NCBI GenBank assembly: GCA_000433515.1
Contig: FR891178.1
Coordinates: forward strand, 1 to 10,311
Length of the DNA stretch: 10,311 nt
Direction: 5' to 3'
Source: Candidatus Colimorpha enterica
GTDB lineage: Bacteria; Bacillota; Clostridia; Oscillospirales; CAG-272
Shown: positions 4,928 to 10,311 of the stretch, in pieces
Numbering within the stretch: position 1 is the first letter of the stretch
How the letters are laid out: every line of letters starts with the position of its first letter
Program-made: the position numbers and the translations under genes
Notes under the pieces: model-generated
The model's database searches: none
The model's input: only the letters and a program-made list of their open reading frames with translations
Told to the model about the DNA's origin: nothing

Positions 4928-6153
4928 TATCCGATCTTCTCGACTGGCTTGCCGGGTACCGCGACGCTGCCTGCCCTGCTGAATATGCGGCGGAAATCTG
5001 CAACACCGTGATGAAAAACGGGATCGACAGCCGGGGAATGAGGCGGTGCGGAGACGGGATGCTGCGCTTTTCGATGACCGACTCCGAGTACGGAAAACTT
5101 ATCCGTCTGCTCCCGGAGGAGGTTGTAGTGACCGAGCGGCGGCACGGGCTTCCGTATCTTGTTTACCGGTACAGAAAGCGTATCGGGATCCCGGTCGGGC
5201 TTGTCATATTTGCCGTGCTTGTAAAGCTGTCAACGCTTTATGTATGGGACATAACCGTGTCGGGAAACGAGAGGCTGAGCGACGAGGAGATAATATCGTC
5301 TCTCGGTGATCTGGGGTTCGGTATCGGGACAAAAATACCGTCGGTCGATTTTTATTCGATCTGTCACCGGCTTGTGCTTGAAAACGACGGGATATCGTGG
5401 GTGTCGGTAAACATGATAGGTACGACGGCGCGGGTCGAGGTCATTGAACTCCGTGCCAAAGAGGACATAAACGACGACGGAAACGGCACTCCGACAAATC
5501 TTGTCGCCGCCTGTGACGGAAAAATCGTAAGAGTCGAAACGGCAAGCGGCAGGACTGAGGTCAGAGCCGGGGAGAGTGTGAAAAAGGGACAGCTTCTCGT
5601 AAACGGCGTCCTTGAGATTGGAAAAGAGGGCGAAAGAGGATATCTGCCCGTCCGTTCCCGCGCGAGGGTCTATGCCGAGACTGAGGTGAGGCTTGAGGCT
5701 GTGATTCCGTTTGAAACCGTCGAAAAGACCTTTACCGGGAGAAAAAACCTCTCGAAAAGCATAAATTTCTTCGGAAAAACGATAAAACTTAAAGAAAACA
5801 GTGGAATTTTACCCGACGGGTGTGATATAATAGAGGATAAAAGACGGCTTGTTCTGTTCGAGGGCGGCAGACTTACCGGCGGCATTGCGCTTCCGGTCAG
5901 CATTGTCACCGGATACTGCGAGGAATACCGGACCGAAAACGTTATACTCACTGAGGATGAGGCGCTTATGCGCGCGGAGCGTGAGATGACGGATATGTTC
6001 TCCTCGGTCCTCTCCGGAGCTGAGATCCTTTCGGTATCGTCGGAGCATTTTGCTGCGGACGGGGAGATGCACCTTGTCCGGACTGTGGTGTGCATTATGA
6101 ACATCGCGGAGGAGGTTCCGATAGGAATAAGCCGCGGATCCGAAAGGCAATGA
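4921..6153 (+). CDS. yqfD: sporulation protein YqfD
   Basis: A 410-residue single-pass membrane protein, close to the Bacillus length of about 400. The N-terminal part (1-85) is soluble. A membrane segment lies at about 87-107 (GIPVGLVIFAVLVKLSTLY). After it comes a POTRA/FtsQ-like start (VWDITVSGNERLSDEEII, about 108-125) and a long extracytoplasmic domain with a biotin-lipoyl-like hinge stretch (VRAGESVKKGQLLVNG). YqfD is expressed in the mother cell during sporulation in Bacillus; its biochemical role is unknown. The start at 4921 is preceded by the purine-rich GGGAAGGGGAAGG. An in-frame ATG at 4819 would run deep into yqfC and is rejected. The gene ends 7 bases before phoH. A perfect extended -10 element lies inside it at 5823-5831. 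Confidence 0.9.
   Translation: MLISDLLDWLAGYRDAACPAEYAAEICNTVMKNGIDSRGMRRCGDGMLRFSMTDSEYGKLIRLLPEEVVVTERRHGLPYLVYRYRKRIGIPVGLVIFAVLVKLSTLYVWDITVSGNERLSDEEIISSLGDLGFGIGTKIPSVDFYSICHRLVLENDGISWVSVNMIGTTARVEVIELRAKEDINDDGNGTPTNLVAACDGKIVRVETASGRTEVRAGESVKKGQLLVNGVLEIGKEGERGYLPVRSRARVYAETEVRLEAVIPFETVEKTFTGRKNLSKSINFFGKTIKLKENSGILPDGCDIIEDKRRLVLFEGGRLTGGIALPVSIVTGYCEEYRTENVILTEDEALMRAEREMTDMFSSVLSGAEILSVSSEHFAADGEMHLVRTVVCIMNIAEEVPIGISRGSERQ
5823..5831 (+). promoter_or_regulatory. candidate internal promoter (extended -10) within yqfD
   Basis: TGATATAAT is a perfect TG-n-TATAAT extended -10 element, 330 bases before the phoH start. The -35 region is poor (TGGAAT at 5802-5807, 18-base spacing), but extended -10 promoters tolerate that. 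It would give phoH and the genes after it a vegetative promoter independent of the sporulation genes. The sequence also encodes ordinary YqfD residues (DIIE), so chance is possible. Confidence 0.35.
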
Positions 6154-6160
6154 TTAACTT

Positions 6161-7183
6161 ATGACTGAAAAGACAATATATACCGACAGCCTTGATCAGA
6201 CAGCTGTGATCTTCGGCGGTTATGATGCAAATATCCGGTTGATTGAGGATGCGTTTGAAGTCAATATTTCGGCGCATGACAGCGAGAATGCCGGAGGAAA
6301 CGCAATATCGGTCAGCGGTGCCGATCCCGGCAATACCGGAAAAGCCGCAGAGGCGCTGAATTACATGAAACGCATTGCGGCGCTGAACGGAAAGCTGACC
6401 GAAAATGACACGGACTATGTTATCGGCATGGTCAGGGACGGGAAGAGCGGGGAGCTTGACGGGATCGACGGCGACTGCATCTGCATAACCAACCGCGGAA
6501 AGCCGATAAAGGCAAAGACCGTGGGGCAGAAGCGGTATGTCGGGCTTATCCGTGACAATACGGTCGTTATGGGAGTGGGTCCTGCCGGAACAGGAAAGAC
6601 GTTTCTTGCCGTTGCGATGGCGGTGAAGGCACTGAGAGCGAAAACCGTTTCCCGGATAATCCTGACCCGACCGGCGGTTGAGGCGGGAGAGAAGCTGGGA
6701 TATCTTCCGGGCGACCTTCAGAACAAGATCGACCCGTATCTCCGCCCGCTGTATGACGCGCTGTTTGAGATGCTGGGAACCGAAACCTATCAGAAGAACA
6801 TCGAGAGGGGGATCATTGAGATCGCACCGCTTGCCTATATGCGGGGGCGGACGCTTGACGACTCCTTCATAATCCTTGACGAGGCGCAGAATACGACGCC
6901 GGAGCAGATGAAGATGTTCCTGACCCGTCTCGGCTCGGGGTCAAAGGCGGTCGTTACCGGCGACATAACCCAGACCGACCTGCCGAGGGGTGCAAGAAGC
7001 GGTCTTGTCGAGGCGATAAAGATTCTTGACGGAATCGACGATATCGCTGTCCATCATTTTACGGAGCGCGACGTGGTGCGCCACCGCCTTGTTCAGAGAA
7101 TAATCACCGCGTACGAAAAATACGAAAAGGAAAGAGCCGCAAAACAGAATGAAAGCAAAAGCTACCGTTTTAATAAAAAATGA
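6161..7183 (+). CDS. phoH: PhoH-family P-loop ATPase (YbeZ/YqfE type)
   Basis: A 340-residue cytosolic ATPase, normal family length. A small N-terminal KH-like region (about 1-70) is followed by the PhoH ATPase domain: Walker A GPAGTGKT (140-147), TRPAVEAGEKLGYLPGD (169-185), Walker B FIILDEAQN (236-244) and the sensor-like GDITQTDLP (267-275). PhoH/YbeZ proteins are thought to be RNA-binding ATPases or helicases that partner with YbeY in rRNA and ribosome quality control, which agrees with ybeY following directly. The start ATG at 6161 gives the conserved N-terminus, but its ribosome binding site is weak (AAGG 13 bases away), so coupling to yqfD, which ends 7 bases upstream, is likely. Its last 35 bases overlap the ybeY start. 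Confidence 0.95.
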   Translation: MTEKTIYTDSLDQTAVIFGGYDANIRLIEDAFEVNISAHDSENAGGNAISVSGADPGNTGKAAEALNYMKRIAALNGKLTENDTDYVIGMVRDGKSGELDGIDGDCICITNRGKPIKAKTVGQKRYVGLIRDNTVVMGVGPAGTGKTFLAVAMAVKALRAKTVSRIILTRPAVEAGEKLGYLPGDLQNKIDPYLRPLYDALFEMLGTETYQKNIERGIIEIAPLAYMRGRTLDDSFIILDEAQNTTPEQMKMFLTRLGSGSKAVVTGDITQTDLPRGARSGLVEAIKILDGIDDIAVHHFTERDVVRHRLVQRIITAYEKYEKERAAKQNESKSYRFNKK

Positions 7184-7622
7184 TCAGAAGAAAATAAAGA
7201 TGACTCCCGATCTGCGCAGGCTTGTGAAGAGAGCCGTGCTTGCAGTGCTTGATTTTGAGGATTTCGGCAGGCGGGCGGAGGTTTCCGTCACGTTTACCGA
7301 CAACGAAGGGATTCACGCGCTCAATCGCGAGTACCGGAACGTTGACCGTCCGACCGATGTGCTTTCCTTTCCGCTTTCTGACGGGGAGGATTACGACACC
7401 GACGGCGACGCTGTGCTTCTCGGAGATATCGTGATATCGCTTGAGAGGGCGCAGACGCAGGCGGAGGAATACGGGCATTCGTTTGAGCGCGAGGTGGCAT
7501 TTCTCACGGTGCATTCAATGCTCCACCTTCTCGGCTACGACCACGAGACATCCCCGGAGGACGAACGCGATATGTTCGCAAGACAGGACGAGATCCTGAT
7601 ATCCGCCGGAATGACAAGATAA
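7149..7622 (+). CDS. ybeY: endoribonuclease YbeY (16S rRNA maturation factor)
   Basis: A 157-residue zinc-dependent single-strand endoribonuclease of the UPF0054 family, needed for 16S rRNA 3' end processing and ribosome quality control. The H-x3-H-x5-H zinc site is complete: H122, H126 and H132 in HSMLHLLGYDHE. Other family signatures are LNREYR (58-63), TDVLSFP (69-75) and LGDIVIS (91-97). Length is normal. The start at 7149 lies inside the end of phoH in another frame and has no close ribosome binding site. It is kept because residues 5-16 (ATVLIKNDQKKI) form the expected first beta strand. The alternative ATG at 7200, with AGAAG 9 bases upstream, would remove that strand. The yqfF, dgkA and cdd genes that flank ybeY in Bacillus are absent here. 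Confidence 0.95.
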   Translation: MKAKATVLIKNDQKKIKMTPDLRRLVKRAVLAVLDFEDFGRRAEVSVTFTDNEGIHALNREYRNVDRPTDVLSFPLSDGEDYDTDGDAVLLGDIVISLERAQTQAEEYGHSFEREVAFLTVHSMLHLLGYDHETSPEDERDMFARQDEILISAGMTR

Positions 7623-7631
7623 ACATTTACA

Positions 7632-7652
7632 GCCGCCCGGTACCGGTGCGGC
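7632..7652 (+). other. intercistronic hairpin between ybeY and era
   Basis: GCCGC (7632-7636) pairs with GCGGC (7648-7652), and the loop is built around the palindrome CCGGTACCGG (7637-7646). No T run follows, so it is not a typical terminator. It may affect mRNA processing or stability in the long transcript. Confidence 0.35.
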
Positions 7653-7682
7653 GGACAACCGAAAAACAAAGGAACAACATAT

Positions 7683-8570
7683 ATGAGAACAGGCTTTATA
7701 GCAATACTCGGAAGACCGAACGTCGGGAAATCCACCCTTCTCAACGCCATGCTCGGAGAGAAGATAGCGATAGTCTCGAACAAACCGCAGACTACCCGTA
7801 CAAGGATAACCGGCATACTTACAAAGGGAGAGGACCAGTTCGTTTTCCTCGATACTCCCGGACTTATAAAGGCAAAAAACCGCCTTGGTGACTTCATGGT
7901 CAGGACGGTGTCGGACACGATCGGAGAGGTAGACGCCTGCATCGTCGTCGTCGAGGCGGGGATGAAGCCCGGAGCCACCGATCTTGCCGCAATTCAGAGG
8001 ATATCAGCAAAAAAACTTCCGGCAATCCTTGTCATCAACAAGACCGACAGGGTCGGCGGAGAGGCTGTCGGAAAAAGCATACTTGAATACCGGGACCTTT
8101 ATGACTTTTCCGCGGTAGTTCCGACCTCAGCCGAGCACGGAAGAGGGGTTCAGGACGTTATTGACGAGGCGTCGCGGCTTCTGCACGAAGGAAGCTGGTT
8201 TTTTGAAGCCGACGACATAACAGACCAGCCGGAAAGACAGATCGCCGCCGAGATTATCCGGGAAAAGCTCCTCAGAACACTTGACGATGAGATACCGCAC
8301 GGCACCGCAGTTGTGATAGAGGATTTTTCGGAGACTCCGAAGCTGCTTTCCGTGCGTGCGGAGATTTTTTGCGAAAAGGAATCGCACAAGCGCATAATCA
8401 TCGGAAAGCACGGCAGTCAGCTGAAAAAGATCGGTACCTACGCAAGAGAGGACATGGAAAACTTCTTCGGCGTCAGAGTCTACCTGAACCTGTGGGTTAA
8501 GGTAAAGGAGAACTGGCGCAACGATGACCGGAACCTGAACAGTTTCGGGTTCGGCAGGGACGCATACTGA
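7683..8570 (+). CDS. era: GTPase Era
   Basis: A 295-residue ribosome-assembly GTPase that binds the 3' end of 16S rRNA. All G motifs are present: G1 GRPNVGKS (10-17), G2 around T38-T40 in QTTRTRI, G3 DTPG (57-60), G4 NKTD (119-122) and G5 SAEHG (149-153). The C-terminal KH type II RNA-binding domain carries the GKHG loop (241-244). It ends FGVRVYLNLWVKV and a short tail, as in full-length Era. The start at 7683 has AAAGGA (7668-7673) 9 bases upstream. It follows ybeY after 60 bases and precedes recO after 18. Functionally it fits with the neighbouring YbeY and PhoH in small-subunit maturation. Confidence 0.97.
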   Translation: MRTGFIAILGRPNVGKSTLLNAMLGEKIAIVSNKPQTTRTRITGILTKGEDQFVFLDTPGLIKAKNRLGDFMVRTVSDTIGEVDACIVVVEAGMKPGATDLAAIQRISAKKLPAILVINKTDRVGGEAVGKSILEYRDLYDFSAVVPTSAEHGRGVQDVIDEASRLLHEGSWFFEADDITDQPERQIAAEIIREKLLRTLDDEIPHGTAVVIEDFSETPKLLSVRAEIFCEKESHKRIIIGKHGSQLKKIGTYAREDMENFFGVRVYLNLWVKVKENWRNDDRNLNSFGFGRDAY

Positions 8571-8588
8571 TCTCCGCGAGGGTGGACA

Positions 8589-9374
8589 ATGAACATTCTT
8601 ACATTTCCCGCGCTTGTGATACGTGAGTGTGATTACGGCGAAAATGACAAGCTGCTTACGCTTCTCACCGCCGAACACGGGAAGATAACCGTCTGTGCAA
8701 AGGGAGCAAAGAGCCTGAGAAACAAGAACATGGTCTGCTCCCAGCTGCTCTGTTACAGTGAATTCACCGTGAAGGAGCGCGGAGGATACTATACGCTTTC
8801 CGAGGCATCGCTGATAGAGCAGTTCTTCGGTCTGAGGACGTCGCTTTCGCGGAATGCCGCCGCGGTTTATGTCGCCGATGTTGCCGGAGAGGTGTGCGTT
8901 GAGAGCAGCGACGAAAGCGAGATGCTCTCCCTTGTCCTGAATACGCTCTATATGCTCTCCGAGACAGACCGTGACACCGATTTCATAAAGGCGGTGTTCG
9001 AGATGCGCTGCGCGTCGGTTGTCGGCTTCCGTCCGGAGCTTTCCGCCTGCGCGGTATGCGGGAGGAAAAACGCGGAAAGAATGTACCTTGACGTGATGAA
9101 CGGCAGCATCGCCTGCGACAACTGCTTCGGAAACGACGAGACGGAAAGAACAGCGGAGGATATATCGACGGCACGGATCATTCTGCCTCTTTCTCCCGCC
9201 GTTCTCGGCGCGCTGAGGTATGTCATCGGTTGTCCGCCGAAAAAGATATTCTCGTTCGCGCTCCCTGATGAGGAAAAAGAGGATTTCTGCCGCGTCTGCG
9301 AGAAGTATCTCGTCAACCAGACGGAGCGCAGTCTTCCGACGCTTGAATTCTACAACAGGATAAAAAAACTGTGA
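8589..9374 (+). CDS. recO: DNA repair protein RecO
   Basis: A 261-residue recombination mediator. RecO binds single-stranded DNA and SSB and, with RecR, loads RecA at gaps in the RecF pathway. The N-terminal OB fold is typical (ALVIRECDYGENDKLLTLLT, residues 8-27). The zinc site is present as two CxxC pairs, C154/C157 in CAVCGRK and C176/C179 in CDNCFG, within the helical C-terminal domain. The length is normal. The start has GAGGGTGG (8578-8585) just upstream. It sits directly after era, the usual firmicute gene order, but is followed by mutS2 rather than by the glycyl-tRNA synthetase genes common after it in Bacilli. Confidence 0.95.
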   Translation: MNILTFPALVIRECDYGENDKLLTLLTAEHGKITVCAKGAKSLRNKNMVCSQLLCYSEFTVKERGGYYTLSEASLIEQFFGLRTSLSRNAAAVYVADVAGEVCVESSDESEMLSLVLNTLYMLSETDRDTDFIKAVFEMRCASVVGFRPELSACAVCGRKNAERMYLDVMNGSIACDNCFGNDETERTAEDISTARIILPLSPAVLGALRYVIGCPPKKIFSFALPDEEKEDFCRVCEKYLVNQTERSLPTLEFYNRIKKL

Positions 9375-9386
9375 TGTTTGACCGAC

Positions 9387-9407
9387 TCCGGCATTTGCGG
9401 TGCCGGA
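9387..9407 (+). other. intercistronic hairpin between recO and mutS2
   Basis: TCCGGCA (9387-9393) and TGCCGGA (9401-9407) form a perfect 7-bp stem with a 7-nt loop. It lies 2 bases before the mutS2 ribosome binding site. No T run follows, so it is not a standard terminator. It may slow ribosome access or act as an RNA-processing or stability element. Confidence 0.45.
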
Positions 9408-9409
9408 TG

Positions 9410-9415
9410 AAAGGA
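9410..9415 (+). promoter_or_regulatory. ribosome binding site deciding the mutS2 TTG start
   Basis: AAAGGA lies 8 bases upstream of the TTG at 9424. The ATG at 9419 is out of frame and meets a stop after two codons (ATG AAT TGA), and the first in-frame ATG is at 9481, inside the conserved N-terminal helix. Confidence 0.75.
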
Positions 9416-9423
9416 CAGATGAA

Positions 9424-10311
9424 TTGACAACATATTTTGACAAAGCCGTGAAAACGCTTGAGTTTGACAAGATCACGGCGATGCTTGCGGAATGCGCACC
9501 CACGGAGGGTGCAAAGGCGCTTGCATACCGGCTTATGCCGGACAATGACAGATACATGATCGAAAAGAAGCTGCGGCAGACGACCGACGCGAAAAATCTT
9601 CTCACCGCCAAGGGAATGCCGTCCTTCGGAAACGTGAAGGACATAACCGCTTCGATCGACAGAGCCGAAAAAGGTGCGACGATGACCCCGGTCGAGCTTC
9701 TTGACGTTGCCGCGCTGCTCTGCACGGCAAGACGGCTTTATGACTATTTCTTCGGTGACAGGAAAGAAGGCGACCCCGGAGAGGGGCTTACCGAAATATT
9801 CGGCAGACTTGTCTCCGACCGTCCGCTTGAAACAAAGATAACAAGAGCGATAATTGCCGAGGACATGATCGCCGACGAAGCCAGCCCGGAGCTTGCGGAG
9901 ATAAGGCGCAAGATCAGGGTCGAGAACAACCGGATAAAGGACAACCTGCAAAGATACGTAAGCGGAGCTTTCGGAAAATATCTTCAGGAAAACATAGTCA
10001 CGATAAGAAACGGCAGATACGTCGTTCCCGTCAAGGCGGAGTACCGGGGCGAGATAAAGGGACTTGTTCACGACACCTCGGCATCCGGCGCAACGCTGTT
10101 CATAGAGCCGCTTGCGGTGGTGGATTCAAACAACGAGCTGAAGGCTCTTGAAAAGCGCGAGGAGCGCGAAATTGAGCGGATCCTTGCCGAACTTTCGGCT
10201 GAATGTGCTGCGAACGGCGGGGTGATAACCGCCGATTATTACAACATAACCGAGCTTGCCTTCATCTTCGCGAAGGGTGAGCTTTCCTGCCGCACCGATG
10301 CTGTCGAGCCG
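9424..10311 (+). CDS. mutS2: MutS2 family protein, 5' part (runs off the right edge)
   Basis: The first 296 codons of an open frame that continues past the window; complete MutS2 proteins have about 780-800 residues. The N-terminus (TTYFDKAVKTLEFDKITAML) is the classic MutS2 opening. The MutS2 core/clamp signature follows at 198-229, with RYVVPVKAEYRG and HDTSASGATLFIEP. The Walker ATPase and the C-terminal Smr nuclease domain would lie beyond the edge and cannot be confirmed. MutS2 suppresses homologous recombination in some bacteria and in Bacillus splits collided ribosomes. The TTG start at 9424 is well placed after AAAGGA; starting at the first in-frame ATG (9481) would lose 19 conserved residues. 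It is the last visible gene of the plus-strand operon. Confidence 0.95.
   Translation, partial: MTTYFDKAVKTLEFDKITAMLAECAPTEGAKALAYRLMPDNDRYMIEKKLRQTTDAKNLLTAKGMPSFGNVKDITASIDRAEKGATMTPVELLDVAALLCTARRLYDYFFGDRKEGDPGEGLTEIFGRLVSDRPLETKITRAIIAEDMIADEASPELAEIRRKIRVENNRIKDNLQRYVSGAFGKYLQENIVTIRNGRYVVPVKAEYRGEIKGLVHDTSASGATLFIEPLAVVDSNNELKALEKREEREIERILAELSAECAANGGVITADYYNITELAFIFAKGELSCRTDAVEP

Noticed and set aside
8127..9725. A 532-codon open frame on the minus strand across era, recO and mutS2
   Set aside because: It lies opposite three well-identified genes, has no recognisable domain and is rich in Arg, Ser and Val, as expected for the antisense of GC-rich coding sequence.
9313..10071. A 252-codon minus-strand open frame across recO and mutS2
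   Set aside because: It is antisense to the conserved MutS2 N-terminus, with no ribosome binding site or family resemblance.

Overview
The window reads as a chromosomal segment of an anaerobic, endospore-forming (or formerly spore-forming) Clostridia-type Firmicute of moderate GC content. The supporting signs are two sporulation loci (a YlbJ/SpoVV-like Gate-domain membrane protein and yqfC-yqfD), a stand-alone iscS-iscU pair, a Re-citrate-synthase-type condensing enzyme typical of anaerobes, strong GGAGG ribosome binding sites and frequent TTG starts. No species can be named from the sequence alone.

Layout. Left arm, minus strand: iscU (129-575) and iscS (582-1769) form a two-gene Fe-S assembly operon with its own promoter (about 1810-1838) and a strong symmetric hairpin terminator (82-118). 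Next, also on minus, is a monocistronic DRE-TIM condensing enzyme (1980-3416) with a near-consensus promoter (3469-3497) and a 12-bp stem behind its stop. The third minus-strand gene is the spoVV/ylbJ-like gene (3591-4544), with a terminator that overlaps its stop codon. Right arm, plus strand: a short divergent intergenic region leads into yqfC (TTG start 4640), yqfD, phoH, ybeY, era, recO and mutS2 (TTG start 9424, running off the right edge). All are tightly packed or overlapping, consistent with one long transcript.

How the genes work together. IscS supplies sulfur to the IscU scaffold. The condensing enzyme most likely makes citrate (or a related 2-hydroxy tricarboxylate) from acetyl-CoA and a 2-oxo acid. 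The SpoVV-like protein and YqfC/YqfD belong to the mother-cell sporulation programme in known relatives, and a SigE-like promoter can be drawn in the divergent gap. PhoH, YbeY and Era form a conserved ribosome/16S rRNA maturation neighbourhood. RecO acts in recombinational repair, and MutS2 in anti-recombination and, in Bacillus, collided-ribosome rescue. An extended -10 element inside yqfD could let the housekeeping genes be expressed independently of sporulation.

No gap exceeds 300 bases; the largest is 1770-1979. No mobile element, CRISPR array, tRNA or rRNA was seen. The genes are ordinary core genes, and I see no evidence of a new biological system. The points worth following are regulatory elements, start codons, operon composition and a cysteine-rich IscU tail.
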